DNA of 39,193 bases from Bacteroidaceae bacterium (GTDB lineage: Bacteria > Bacteroidota > Bacteroidia > Bacteroidales > Bacteroidaceae). Shown here in pieces: positions 16,113 through 24,238 of this stretch; the first letter of the stretch is position 1, and each line of letters begins with the position of its first letter. The stretch covers positions 1 through 39,193 of the forward strand of contig JAFUVM010000090.1 of assembly GCA_017483665.1 (NCBI GenBank), given 5' to 3'. A model generated the notes under the pieces. That model did no database searches. It was not told the origin of the DNA and saw only the letters and a program-made list of their open reading frames with translations. A program made the position numbers and the translations under genes.

Positions 16113-16120
16113 CAAAGTTA
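16113..16120 (-). promoter_or_regulatory. Bacteroidetes -7 box (TAACTTTG) for the cobalamin operon
   Basis: TAACTTTG on the minus strand matches TAnnTTTG and lies about 10 nt before the first conserved block of the riboswitch, so the transcript would begin at the aptamer. Confidence 0.65.
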
Positions 16121-16250
16121 CGGAAAATTATGCAAACGGCAAAGGAGACTGTCGTTTTTTTCCTTTTAGCAAGGAAGAAAGTCCGTTTCTGCACACTATA
16201 AAATACGGAAGTCCGAATCATAAAATTCCGAAGCCCGCGGATAAAAACAA

Positions 16251-16332
16251 TTTCAAAAGCTCTGAAATATATTTCAAAGGCTTGGAAATAGATTTCAAAG
16301 GCACTGAAATATATTTCCAAGCCACTGAAAAA
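16251..16332. repeat. AT-rich 21-bp period array with GAAATATATTTC palindromes
   Basis: GAAATA starts at 16264, 16285 and 16306, with a degenerate unit at 16327; TTTCAAA(A/G) starts at 16251 and 16272. The spacing is 21 bp. Units 1 and 3 contain the perfect 12-bp palindrome GAAATATATTTC. The array lies in the ~380-bp intergenic space between the cobalamin promoter and the padR promoter, and could be a tandem operator or a structural repeat. I see no gene in this stretch. Confidence 0.8.
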
Positions 16333-16464
16333 GTTTTATGGCACGGAGTGACGATTTTGTATACATGGGAAAAAGGATTTGTATCTTCGTCCTTAGATAC
16401 TTCCCAAAGTGTTAAATGACGTTAAATTATAGTACCTTGTATTGCATAGTTCCAAGGGAATGCC

Positions 16465-16472
16465 TACCTTTG
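16465..16472 (+). promoter_or_regulatory. Bacteroidetes -7 box (TACCTTTG) for padR-pspC
   Basis: A perfect TAnnTTTG element 30 nt before the PadR ATG at 16502. Confidence 0.65.
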
Positions 16473-16501
16473 CAGCGGAATTACAACAAAAGCGGAATAC
16501 C

Positions 16502-16828
16502 ATGAACGTGGAAAACTCGAAGTCGCAGATGCGGAAAGGGATGCTGGAGTACTGCATCCTGCTGTTGCTCAGGCAGCAGCCAGCCTATGCAAATGAAATA
16601 ATCTCGCGCCTGAAGGAGGCCGACATGATAGTGGTGGAGGGCACGCTCTACCCGCTCCTGACGCGGCTGAAGAACGACGGACTGCTCCGCTACGAGTGGC
16701 AGGAGAGCACGCAGGGGCCGCCACGAAAATACTACGCGCTGACGCACGACGGACAGGCGGCGCTCGAACAGCTCGACATCGCGTGGCAGGAACTGGCACG
16801 GACCGTCGGTTATTTAAGCGAAAAGTGA
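16502..16828 (+). CDS. PadR-family transcriptional regulator
   Basis: 108 residues, the normal size for the short PadR type. The start at 16502 (MNVENSKSQMRKGMLEYCIL) is preferred over the upstream in-frame ATG at 16442, which would lie before the promoter box. Winged-helix motifs are clear: GMLEYCILLLLRQQPAYANEI, then VVEGTLYPLLTRLKNDGLL and GPPRKYYALTHDGQAALEQL. PadR proteins repress nearby genes in response to small molecules or stress. The gene is 43 nt upstream of a PspC-domain membrane protein, a pairing often seen in Bacteroidetes, and probably regulates this operon. Its last codons (SEK, stop) lie in a 7-bp repeat tract. Confidence 0.9.
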   Translation: MNVENSKSQMRKGMLEYCILLLLRQQPAYANEIISRLKEADMIVVEGTLYPLLTRLKNDGLLRYEWQESTQGPPRKYYALTHDGQAALEQLDIAWQELARTVGYLSEK

Positions 16829-16844
16829 AGAGTGAAAAGCGAAA
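16817..16844 (+). repeat. Heptanucleotide tract at the padR stop codon
   Basis: Four 7-bp units (AGCGAAA, AGTGAAG, AGTGAAA, AGCGAAA) span the last padR codons, its TGA and the spacer before the PspC gene. Confidence 0.75.
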
Positions 16845-16871
16845 CAACACATCTCATAAACGAACAATACA

Positions 16872-17699
16872 ATGAAAAAGAACATCACCATCAACCTCTT
16901 CGGAGAACTTTACGCCATCGACGAGGATGCCTACGAGTTGCTCGACAACTACCTGAACAGCATGAAACGCTACTTCTCGCGCCAAGCGGACGGAGCCGAG
17001 ATAGCCGACGACATCGAGCACCGCGTGGCGGAACTCCTCTGGGAGAAGCGCAAGGCGGGAATGAGTGCCGTCAACATCGAGACGGTGCGCGGCATCATCG
17101 CCATCATCGGCAACCCGCAGGACATCGGCAGCGAAGGCTCGGGGGCATCGTCGACAGGCGGCTACAACAAACAGGAACGCAGCGACTCTGCCAGCGGAGA
17201 GTGGAGCGAACGCGTGAAGGACTTCGGCCGGCAGGCTGAACAGGCGTTCACGAACGTCACCGACGACGTGAAGAAACGCACGCGCGGCCGCAAGCTCTAC
17301 CGCGACCCGGAGCAGCGGATGCTCGGAGGCGTCTGTGCAGGTCTGGCAACATACTTCGGCGACGCAGACATCATGCTTGTCCGCATCATCACCCTGGTCA
17401 GCATTTTCCTGCCCGTGCCCACACTCATCGTCTATCTGGTGCTGTGGATTGTCGTGCCAGAAGCCCGCACGACGGAGGACCGCCTGCGCATGCAAGGCAT
17501 CGACGTCACGCCCGAGAACCTCAACGAGGAACTGCTCCGCAGTGGTCTGAAAAGCGGAGAGCAGGGCGATAAGCCCCGCCGCTCCGGCTGCCTCTGGGCG
17601 CTGATCATCGTCATTGCCCTGCCCGTCCTGGCTATCGCAATGCTCTGGCTGTCCTTCTTCCTTCAGTTCTTCAAGATTATTCCCGAAATGATTTTCTGA
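16872..17699 (+). CDS. PspC-domain membrane protein
   Basis: 275 residues. The N-terminal ~75 residues are soluble (MKKNITINLFGELYAIDEDA) and resemble the domain that precedes PspC in Bacteroidetes proteins. A polar linker follows (~85-135). The PspC domain begins at about 140: KLYRDPEQRMLGGVCAGLAT, YFGDADIMLVRIITLVSIF and LIVYLVLWIVVPEA. A final hydrophobic segment closes the protein (LWALIIVIALPVLAIAMLWL). PspC proteins sense or answer inner-membrane stress. It is co-transcribed with padR, which is likely its regulator. The next gene is convergent, with only 12 nt between. Confidence 0.88.
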   Translation: MKKNITINLFGELYAIDEDAYELLDNYLNSMKRYFSRQADGAEIADDIEHRVAELLWEKRKAGMSAVNIETVRGIIAIIGNPQDIGSEGSGASSTGGYNKQERSDSASGEWSERVKDFGRQAEQAFTNVTDDVKKRTRGRKLYRDPEQRMLGGVCAGLATYFGDADIMLVRIITLVSIFLPVPTLIVYLVLWIVVPEARTTEDRLRMQGIDVTPENLNEELLRSGLKSGEQGDKPRRSGCLWALIIVIALPVLAIAMLWLSFFLQFFKIIPEMIF

Positions 17700-17711
17700 C
17701 GCGAACAAGGT

Positions 17712-18803
17712 TTATCTGCGTCCGCCACGGCTGCTGCCGCCACCCGACATGCCGCCGTCACGGCTGCCACCCCGACTGCCGCCGTTGGAACCCGAACCGC
17801 CGCTGTAGCTGCGCGTCGTGCCGCTGCCCCGGCTGGAACCCATGCTGGAGCCCGAACCGCCGCTGTAACTGCGTGTCATGCCGCTGCCCCGACTGGAGCC
17901 ACTGCTGTAGCTGCGCGATACACCAGAGCCCTGATAGCTGCCACGGCTGCCACCCGTGCGGGAACTGCTGCCGTCGAAGGAATTGCCACGACCGACGGGA
18001 CTGCCCGAGATGATGCCGCTGCGACTGCTGCCGTGCTGACCGGCAGCGGCATTATGACTGCTGCTATTGTCGCTGTGCCTACCGTAATTGGAACCGCCTT
18101 GGTGCTGACCGTAATTCGAGCCGCCCTGGTGATTACCATAATTTGAACCGCCTTGGTGCTGACCATAATTCGATCCGCCTTGATGCTGACGGTTTGAGCC
18201 GCCGCCCTGACGTCCGTTCAGGTCGAAGTGATAGCCTCTGCCGCTTCCGCCTCGCATGCCGCCACGACCGACCATACCGCCGCTACGACCGTGCATGCCG
18301 CCATGATGCGGACCCATGTCGCGACCGCGAAGGCCTCCGTTCCATACGGGACGACGATGCATGTAGAAGCCTGCGGAGTGGTAGAAACGGCTGTGACCGC
18401 CTCGATACGTTACCCATACGCGGGGACGACCGTAGAAGAAGCTGCTGCGATCGTAGTAGCTGTAGATGGGGAAGAACCAGCCGCCGGCACGCCACGTAAT
18501 GGGGCGGAGGAAGTAGTCGGCTGCGACCAGAAGACTGTACTGCCAGTCGTGGAGGATGCAGCGCAGGTCGCTCAGGCGGTAGTCGTAGTAGTAGCCGTAA
18601 GCATCGGAGGGCGACTCCATCCTGAGGAAATAGTCGAGGTTGATCTCGTAGGCGTCGTTGTACTGCTGGTCGTTGAGGTTAAGCTCGTAGGCCATCTTGT
18701 CCGTCAGGTAGAGAGCCTCTGCCTGTGCACGACTAAAGCTCATGGCATTGGCGCCTGCGAAGGCTGCCATCGAGAGTATCAGGGAAAGGAAAAACTTCTT
18801 CAT
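17712..18803 (-). CDS. Secreted Gly/Ser-rich repetitive protein
   Basis: 363 residues with a Sec signal peptide (MKKFFLSLILSMAAFAGANA). Residues ~21-150 form a conserved-looking domain rich in Tyr (LTDKMAYELNLNDQQYNDAY, DYRLSDLRCILHDWQYSLLV, WFFPIYSYYDRSSFFYGRP). From ~165 it is low-complexity: GGM/GRSGG runs, then the nine-residue unit QHQGGSNYG in near-perfect tandem copies (nucleotides ~18065-18190), then Ser-Gly-Arg repeats such as SRGSGMTRSYSGGSG. The tail is very basic and flexible, suggesting an extracellular matrix- or nucleic-acid-binding role, but I do not recognise the family. The repeats may vary in number between strains. Confidence 0.75.
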   Translation of the reverse strand: MKKFFLSLILSMAAFAGANAMSFSRAQAEALYLTDKMAYELNLNDQQYNDAYEINLDYFLRMESPSDAYGYYYDYRLSDLRCILHDWQYSLLVAADYFLRPITWRAGGWFFPIYSYYDRSSFFYGRPRVWVTYRGGHSRFYHSAGFYMHRRPVWNGGLRGRDMGPHHGGMHGRSGGMVGRGGMRGGSGRGYHFDLNGRQGGGSNRQHQGGSNYGQHQGGSNYGNHQGGSNYGQHQGGSNYGRHSDNSSSHNAAAGQHGSSRSGIISGSPVGRGNSFDGSSSRTGGSRGSYQGSGVSRSYSSGSSRGSGMTRSYSGGSGSSMGSSRGSGTTRSYSGGSGSNGGSRGGSRDGGMSGGGSSRGGRR

Positions 18804-18852
18804 AGCTGTATCGTTTTATGTCGTTAGGTACTTTTGTTTTTTAATCACAACG

Positions 18853-18860
18853 CAAAGGTA
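18853..18860 (-). promoter_or_regulatory. Bacteroidetes -7 box (TACCTTTG)
   Basis: A perfect minus-strand TAnnTTTG element 50 nt before the start codon of the Gly/Ser-rich protein. Confidence 0.6.
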
Positions 18861-18920
18861 CGACATAAAAGGCAAGGGGGAAGAAGGATTTTCCCTAAAC
18901 CCTCGGGGAAAAAGCCTATA

Positions 18921-20069
18921 TCAGTCCATCCGGTCGCGGTAGTCCTCGTAGCGGTACTCGCGGAGCGTCTCGCGCGTGCCGTCGGCATGCTCCAGGACAA
19001 TCGAAGGGTGCATGATGCCGTTGAACATCGTGGTCTTGACGGTCGTGTAGTGTATCATGTCCTCGAAGACGATTTCCTGCCCGATACGCAAAGGCTCGGG
19101 GAAACGCCAGCTGCCCATGTAGTCGCCGCTCAGACAGCTGTTGCCGCCCAACCGGTAGATGTTCTGCTCCTTGGCGTCGGGCCGGGAAGCGGCCTCGAAG
19201 GGAAGGCTCTCGGCGCCGCGCACCTCGGGCTGGTAGGGCATCTCCAGGCAGTCGGGCATGTGGCAGGTGAAGGAGACGTTCAGGATGGCCGTGCGGATGC
19301 CGTGATTCTCCACGATGTCGACCACTTCGCTCACCAGCGGACCCGTCTGCCAGGCAAAGGCGCTGCCGGGCTCCAGGATGATGCGCAGGTGCGGATGGCG
19401 CGCGTGAAGTCCCTTTAATATATTAATAAGGTGTACGACGTCGTAGTCTTTTCTCGTCATCAAGTGCCCGCCGCCCAGGTTGAGCCACCGCAGCTGGGGG
19501 AACCATCGGCCGAATTTCTCTTCAAGATGCGCGAGCGTATGCTCCAAGGCAGAGGCGGGACTCTCGCAATGGCAATGGCAATGGAAGCCCTCGATGCCTG
19601 CGGGAAGCACGTCGGGCAACTGTTCGCAGAGCACGCCGAAGCGCGAGCCAGGGGCACAGGGATTGTAGAGCTCCGTCTCTATCTCGCAGTACTCGGGGTT
19701 GACACGAAGCCCGTACGACACGGGGTGTTCGCTGAAACGCTGGCAAATGGGGCGCAGGCGTTCGTACTGCGAGAGGGTGTTGAAGGTGACGTGACCGCTC
19801 AGGTGCAGTATCTCGCCGAACTCGTCCTCCTCGTAGGCGGGGCTGTAGGTATGGCAGAGCGAGCCGAACTCCTCGAACGCAAGGCGCGCCTCGCACAGGC
19901 TGCTGGCTGTGGTGTGACGTATATACTCGCGGAAGATGGGGAAGGTGCGCCACAGGGCAAAAGCCTTGAAGGCAAGGATAATCTCCACGTCGGCTTCGTC
20001 GGCCACGCACTTGATGAGCTCCAGGTTCCGCCGGAGCAAACTCTCTTGAAGCAGATAGTACGGACGCAT
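18921..20069 (-). CDS. nspC: Carboxynorspermidine/carboxyspermidine decarboxylase
   Basis: 382 residues, alanine-racemase-fold PLP enzyme that removes the carboxyl group from carboxy(nor)spermidine in the alternative polyamine pathway. Visible motifs are the PLP lysine in ILAFKAFALW, GLRVNPEYCEIETELYNPC, GFHCHCHCE, LNLGGGHLMT, ILEPGSAFAW and GGNSCLSGDYMG. Length and motifs fit the family well. Its ATG overlaps the stop of the PCMD gene by one base (TGATG), indicating translational coupling. The partner dehydrogenase (carboxynorspermidine synthase) is not in this window, although the pathway needs it. It ends the yicC-gmk-nadD run. Confidence 0.93.
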   Translation of the reverse strand: MRPYYLLQESLLRRNLELIKCVADEADVEIILAFKAFALWRTFPIFREYIRHTTASSLCEARLAFEEFGSLCHTYSPAYEEDEFGEILHLSGHVTFNTLSQYERLRPICQRFSEHPVSYGLRVNPEYCEIETELYNPCAPGSRFGVLCEQLPDVLPAGIEGFHCHCHCESPASALEHTLAHLEEKFGRWFPQLRWLNLGGGHLMTRKDYDVVHLINILKGLHARHPHLRIILEPGSAFAWQTGPLVSEVVDIVENHGIRTAILNVSFTCHMPDCLEMPYQPEVRGAESLPFEAASRPDAKEQNIYRLGGNSCLSGDYMGSWRFPEPLRIGQEIVFEDMIHYTTVKTTMFNGIMHPSIVLEHADGTRETLREYRYEDYRDRMD

Positions 20070-21022
20070 CAGTACACCAGCTTTACGTTATCGACCCAAA
20101 GCGTATTGTCAATGGTGCCGGTAAACGGTTCGCCATAACTGCTGTCGAAGATCAGTATCATGTGTGTAGGCGTCTCGTCTGCTTTTGCCCATCCGTCCTC
20201 TTGAATGGGGACACACTTCCCTTTGCTGTTGAGGGCATGATAGACCTTGTCGCCCTTCATCAGTCCCATGCCTTCCTTGTAGAAGCTCTCGTGTGTGATG
20301 TCGCCATAGTGGATGTCAAAGGACTGGCCTTCCTTCCAATCGGATGTATTCTGGGTGAAATACCGGAGCATGGTGCCTACCCGCAAGGCATGGATCTTGC
20401 CGTCGGCATCTTCCCATCGCTTCTGCAAGAGACAGATGCACTTGCCCATGTCCTTCCCGCCCAGCGTCTGGCGGCGACCGAACCCCGATTCGCGGATACG
20501 CTCCCCTCCCGTCGTGTAGTACTTATAGTCGAACTTCACAGCCTTGGGCTTCTTGGTGAAGGGAATGCCGGTGTTCATCTTGCTCAAAGGGTCGGACGCA
20601 CTGGTGACAGGCTCCAAGAGAGAGCCCAGGAAGATGCTGCCCGGGGCGAGGACCGTGATGTTGACTATCCCGAGAGCCTTGCACTTGAGAATCTGCGTAT
20701 GGAGCTTGGCACACTGTCCGCTGCCGTGCTTGTCGGGAAAGACGCTGGAATTTGTCTTCACTATGCCCGACACCTTGGCGTAGGCATTGCTGCTTCCCCA
20801 GGGAGAGCCGCCCTGGTTGGTATAGGCGCGGGCACCGTCGAAGGTTCCCTTCGGGCCAATCTCGTAGATTGTCTGTTTCTTTCCGCCGATGATTGCGCTC
20901 TCCTCGATGGTGCGCGATATCCACGATTCGAAGTCGCCGAACTTCACGAGTTCCTCTTCTGCCGACAGGCTGGCAAAAAGCATGCAGCAAATGGCGGCTA
21001 ATAAGTCTTTGTTTGGTTTCAT
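20069..21022 (-). CDS. PCMD-domain (putative carbohydrate-binding/metabolism) secreted protein
   Basis: 317 residues from ATG at 21022 (MKPNKDLLAAICCMLFASLS), which follows the nadD stop by 4 nt and gives a signal peptide; longer in-frame starts would overlap nadD. The sequence has the layout of the PCMD family (PF13201): FGDFESWISRTIEESAIIGG near the N-terminus, GTFDGARAYTNQGGSPWGSS, VKFDYKYYTTG, DMGKCICLLQKRWED, HMILIFDSSYGEPFTGTIDN and a final TLWVDNVKLVY strand. PCMD proteins are found at Bacteroidetes cell surfaces and are thought to bind glycans. Cys14 in AICCMLFAS could be a lipobox, but it is a poor one. Its place inside a housekeeping run is unusual. Confidence 0.75.
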   Translation of the reverse strand: MKPNKDLLAAICCMLFASLSAEEELVKFGDFESWISRTIEESAIIGGKKQTIYEIGPKGTFDGARAYTNQGGSPWGSSNAYAKVSGIVKTNSSVFPDKHGSGQCAKLHTQILKCKALGIVNITVLAPGSIFLGSLLEPVTSASDPLSKMNTGIPFTKKPKAVKFDYKYYTTGGERIRESGFGRRQTLGGKDMGKCICLLQKRWEDADGKIHALRVGTMLRYFTQNTSDWKEGQSFDIHYGDITHESFYKEGMGLMKGDKVYHALNSKGKCVPIQEDGWAKADETPTHMILIFDSSYGEPFTGTIDNTLWVDNVKLVY

Positions 21023-21026
21023 AGTT

Positions 21027-21626
21027 TTATTCCGTTTGTTGAGTGTTTGAAGCTGATGCATACAGGCCCTTTTCCTTAATCTCATGCCAGACAGCCGGCG
21101 GGAGACCTTCGCCGGCATAGCCGGGTTCGTTGGCTATGCGGCGGCGGATGTCGGTGCTGCTGACGTCGTACAAAGGTGTATCGGCCACGATGACACCCTC
21201 CGGAACATCGGGAAGGACAAAGCCCGGACGCGGGTAGATGATGATGCGATAGCCGGAGAGGATGTCCTGACTGCGATACCACATGGGAAAACGCTCCCAG
21301 TTGTCGGCTCCGATGACGAGGACAAACTCGCGGTCGGGATGCTCGCGGCTCAAGGCCTGGAGGGTATGGAACATATAGGAAGGCCGCGGCAGGAAGAACT
21401 CGCGGTCGCAAGCCTCCACGCCCGGCACGTCGGCCACGGCAAGGCGCGCCAGGTGCAGACGCACCTCATCGTCCATGAGCTGCGCGTCCACCTTGAAGGG
21501 ATTCTGCGGCGACACCAAGAGCCACACCTCGTCGACAAGACGACTGTCGGCAAGAGCCTTCGCCAGACGGACATGCCCCAGGTGAATGGGATTGAAGCTG
21601 CCGCCGTAGATGCCCGTGCGTTTCAT
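21027..21626 (-). CDS. nadD: Nicotinate-mononucleotide adenylyltransferase
   Basis: 199 residues. It joins ATP and nicotinate mononucleotide to give deamido-NAD in NAD synthesis. Nucleotidyltransferase motifs are GIYGGSFNPIHLGHVRLAKA at the N-terminus (HxGH), FVLVIGADNWERFPMWYR and the C-terminal YDVSSTDIRRRI (SxTxxR). The start overlaps the gmk stop by 4 nt (ATGA), so the two are translationally coupled. Confidence 0.95.
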   Translation of the reverse strand: MKRTGIYGGSFNPIHLGHVRLAKALADSRLVDEVWLLVSPQNPFKVDAQLMDDEVRLHLARLAVADVPGVEACDREFFLPRPSYMFHTLQALSREHPDREFVLVIGADNWERFPMWYRSQDILSGYRIIIYPRPGFVLPDVPEGVIVADTPLYDVSSTDIRRRIANEPGYAGEGLPPAVWHEIKEKGLYASASNTQQTE

Positions 21627-22219
21627 TTTGAAATGACGTTGGGAGTGAGGCTTAGGAACTCCCTCAGCATTGCCACTGCCTCCTGCTTGGCTGTCTCGAG
21701 GTCGTCGTTGACGAGGATGCGGTCGAACTGCGGAGCGAACGTCATCTCGTATTCCGCCTTTGCCAGACGTTCCTCTATCTGCTCAGGGCTGTCAGTGGCA
21801 CGGCCAAGCAGGCGCTCGCGCAGAACGTCGACCGAAGGCGGCTGGATGAAGATGCTCAGGGCCTTGTCGCCGTAGTGCTTCTTTATGTTGATGCCGCCCT
21901 TGACGTCGACGTCGAACACGACGTTCCAGCCTGCGGCCAGCTTCTCGTCCACCTGGCTCTTGAGGGTGCCATAGAAACGGTTCTCGTAGACTTGCTCAAA
22001 CTCGAGGAAGTCTCCGTCCTTGATATGCTGGCGGAACTCCTCGGGCGTAAGGAAGTAGTAGTCCACGCCGTTCTGTTCGGTGCCTCGCGGCGGCCGGCTG
22101 GTTGCACTCACGCTGAACGCCAGACGGAACTCGGGATGCTCCTTCATCAGATAGTTCACAATCGTGCTCTTCCCGCTCCCCGAAGGAGCCGAGACAATCA
22201 ACAATTTACCATTAACCAT
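21623..22219 (-). CDS. gmk: Guanylate kinase
   Basis: 198 residues. Converts GMP and ATP to GDP and ADP. The P-loop is APSGSGKST near the N-terminus, followed by the GMP-binding stretch FSVSATSRPPRGTEQNGVDY, the FVY-like segment FLEFEQVYENRFYGT, DVKGGINIKKH and the lid region RLLGRATDSPEQIEERL. The order yicC-gmk-nadD is conserved in Bacteroidales. Confidence 0.96.
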   Translation of the reverse strand: MVNGKLLIVSAPSGSGKSTIVNYLMKEHPEFRLAFSVSATSRPPRGTEQNGVDYYFLTPEEFRQHIKDGDFLEFEQVYENRFYGTLKSQVDEKLAAGWNVVFDVDVKGGINIKKHYGDKALSIFIQPPSVDVLRERLLGRATDSPEQIEERLAKAEYEMTFAPQFDRILVNDDLETAKQEAVAMLREFLSLTPNVISK

Positions 22220-22247
22220 ACGTACATTAACATTTAGGGTGAGGCTT

Positions 22248-23126
22248 TTACATCACATTCAGCACCTGTTCCTTTATCTGCTCCAGCTCGTCCTTCATGC
22301 GGACCACGATGTTCTGCATCTCGGCCAGATTGCTTTTGCTGCCCGTGGTGTTTATCTCGCGGCCCATCTCCTGGGCGATGAAGCAAAGCTTCTTGCCCTG
22401 GCCGTGACCATCCTGCATCGTCTCGCGGAAATAACGCAGGTGATTGGCGAGGCGCTGCTTTTCCTCGCTGATGTCGAGCTTCTCGATGTAATATATCATC
22501 TCCTGTTCCAGGCGGTTCTTGTCGTACTGCACGTCGGGAATGGCGGCCAGCCCTTCCACGATGCGCTGCCGTATCTTCTCCACGCGCTGCTTCTCGTAGG
22601 GCTCGATGCCGGCCAGCAGAGCGGCGATGTTGTCCAGCTTCTCCTCGAACTTCTTCTGCAAAGCTTCGCCTTCCTGCCTGCGGAACGCCACGAGCTGGTC
22701 GACGGCCTGCTGCACGACGTCGCGTGCCACACTCCACTCTTCCTCGCTGAGTTCCTGCTGCACTTCGCCCCGCGAGAGCACGTCCGGCATGCGCAACAGA
22801 GCCTGCCACCAGTCGCTGGGTTCGGGCACACCGCAACGCGACGATATATCCTTCATCTGCCGGTAGTAGGCACCCAGCAGGTCGGCATTGATGGGACTGG
22901 CATCCGCCTGGTCCTGCTGTTCCGTCCAGAGATTGAACTCCACCTTGCCGCGCTCCAGAGCCTGCGTTATCATGGCCCGCACCTCCATTTCCTTCTCGCG
23001 ATAGACGGACGCCACGCGCGTCGAAAGGTCGAGGGCTTTACTGTTGAGCGACTTCACCTCTGCTATAATCTTCTTCCCCTGGTATTCGGCCGAGGCTTTG
23101 CCGTATCCAGTCATCGATAGTATCAT
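22248..23126 (-). CDS. yicC: YicC/YloC-family endoribonuclease-like protein
   Basis: 292 residues from ATG at 23126, giving the family start MILSMTGYGKASAEYQGKKI; an upstream in-frame ATG at 23150 would add only eight residues and lies at the promoter box. The conserved ends are present: SLNSKALDLSTRV in the N-terminal domain and RLANHLRYFRETMQ, GKKLCFIAQEMGREINTTGS, KSNLAEMQNIVVRMKDELEQ and IKEQVLNVM in the C-terminal domain. YicC proteins are known to act in RNA turnover. It is first in the minus-strand run with gmk and nadD. Confidence 0.94.
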   Translation of the reverse strand: MILSMTGYGKASAEYQGKKIIAEVKSLNSKALDLSTRVASVYREKEMEVRAMITQALERGKVEFNLWTEQQDQADASPINADLLGAYYRQMKDISSRCGVPEPSDWWQALLRMPDVLSRGEVQQELSEEEWSVARDVVQQAVDQLVAFRRQEGEALQKKFEEKLDNIAALLAGIEPYEKQRVEKIRQRIVEGLAAIPDVQYDKNRLEQEMIYYIEKLDISEEKQRLANHLRYFRETMQDGHGQGKKLCFIAQEMGREINTTGSKSNLAEMQNIVVRMKDELEQIKEQVLNVM

Positions 23127-23147
23127 ACTTATTAAATGTTTTGCCTG

Positions 23148-23155
23148 CAAAGATA
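23148..23155 (-). promoter_or_regulatory. Bacteroidetes -7 box (TATCTTTG) for yicC-gmk-nadD
   Basis: Minus-strand TATCTTTG matches TAnnTTTG and lies 22 nt before the yicC ATG. A short leader follows. Confidence 0.65.
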
Positions 23156-23261
23156 CTACAAAAATGTGAAAAAGAGAAGCACGAAGAACGAAATTTCTGT
23201 TTCCGCCCCGAATGTTGACCGTTGCCGTGCCCTACCCCTTTGTTCTATGCTCTTTTTTTCG

Positions 23262-23269
23262 TACCTTTG
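23262..23269 (+). promoter_or_regulatory. Bacteroidetes -7 box (TACCTTTG), very close to the start codon
   Basis: A perfect TAnnTTTG ends only 4 nt before the carboxypeptidase ATG at 23274, so the transcript would start at or just inside the coding region. Either the gene is leaderless or the true start is downstream. Confidence 0.6.
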
Positions 23270-23273
23270 CGGC

Positions 23274-24191
23274 ATGAAAACGACAACTGTACTCATGGCG
23301 TGTGCGATGCTTCTGCTCTGCTGTTTCGCATGCGAGAAAGGGGAGACGCTCAGCCCCGAAGAGCAACGTATGCTCAAGATTGCAACGCTGGACTCCACCC
23401 TGGCCGACTTCGTGCCGCTCGACTCCATCGAGGGCTACGACCAGCTGGCCGGGCTTTCGGCAAAGGCATGGCTGCTCGTCGACGACTCCACCGGCTTCAT
23501 CATCAGTCAGAAGGATGCCGACCGCAAGCTCTTCATCGCCTCCATTACGAAAATGATGACGTGCCTGCTGGCCCTGGAGAACGGCAACCCGGACGATACG
23601 GTCTGCATCGCTGCCGAGGACTGCATCACGCGCAACTCGTGGGTGAAGGCGGGCGACACCTTCCTCCTGGGCGACCTGATACGCGAGATGATGATGGTCA
23701 GCGACAACGACGCGGCATACACCGTGGCCCGACACATCGGCGGCGACACGCTGACGTTCTGCGACATGATGAACGCCAAGGCCCGGTATCTGGGTATGGA
23801 CAGTACGCACTTTGCCAACCCCAACGGCATGCCCAACAACGACAACTACAGCTCGGCGAGCGACCTCGTCCGCCTGACGAGGTATTGCCTGTGCGACAGT
23901 GTCTTCAGCGAGATTGTCAGCACGACGGAGGCCGACCTGCCGCTCCTCGACGGGCGGCACATGCCGTGCTACAACACCAACCTCCTGCTCACCAGCTACG
24001 AGGGCTGCATCGGCATCAAGACCGGCTATACACGCCAGGCCGCAGGCTGCCTTGCCTCCGCCGCCACGCGCCGCGGCACGACCCTCCACCTCGTCCTCCT
24101 TGGCAGTCCGGGCCGCTCGGCACGTTTCCGCGAGTCGGCCATCCTGCTCGACTACGGTTTCCGCGTGATGGATGCTTGTGATTTCCGTTAG
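23274..24191 (+). CDS. D-alanyl-D-alanine carboxypeptidase (S11/PBP type), probable lipoprotein
   Basis: 305 residues from ATG at 23274, giving a signal sequence with a possible lipobox (LLLCCFAC, Cys20 as the lipidated residue). Penicillin-binding motifs are in order: SITKMM (SxxK) near residue 98, SDNDAA (SxN) near 141 and IKTGYT (KTG) near 248. The enzyme trims the terminal D-Ala from peptidoglycan stem peptides in the periplasm. It lacks the extra C-terminal beta domain and membrane anchor of PBP5/6, so lipid anchoring at the N-terminus fits. A longer in-frame start at 23136 exists but is upstream of the promoter box. Confidence 0.9.
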   Translation: MKTTTVLMACAMLLLCCFACEKGETLSPEEQRMLKIATLDSTLADFVPLDSIEGYDQLAGLSAKAWLLVDDSTGFIISQKDADRKLFIASITKMMTCLLALENGNPDDTVCIAAEDCITRNSWVKAGDTFLLGDLIREMMMVSDNDAAYTVARHIGGDTLTFCDMMNAKARYLGMDSTHFANPNGMPNNDNYSSASDLVRLTRYCLCDSVFSEIVSTTEADLPLLDGRHMPCYNTNLLLTSYEGCIGIKTGYTRQAAGCLASAATRRGTTLHLVLLGSPGRSARFRESAILLDYGFRVMDACDFR

Positions 24192-24238
24192 AGATTCAGG
24201 ATTCGGGGGGCCTTTCCGCAAGCATACTTTCCAGTACT

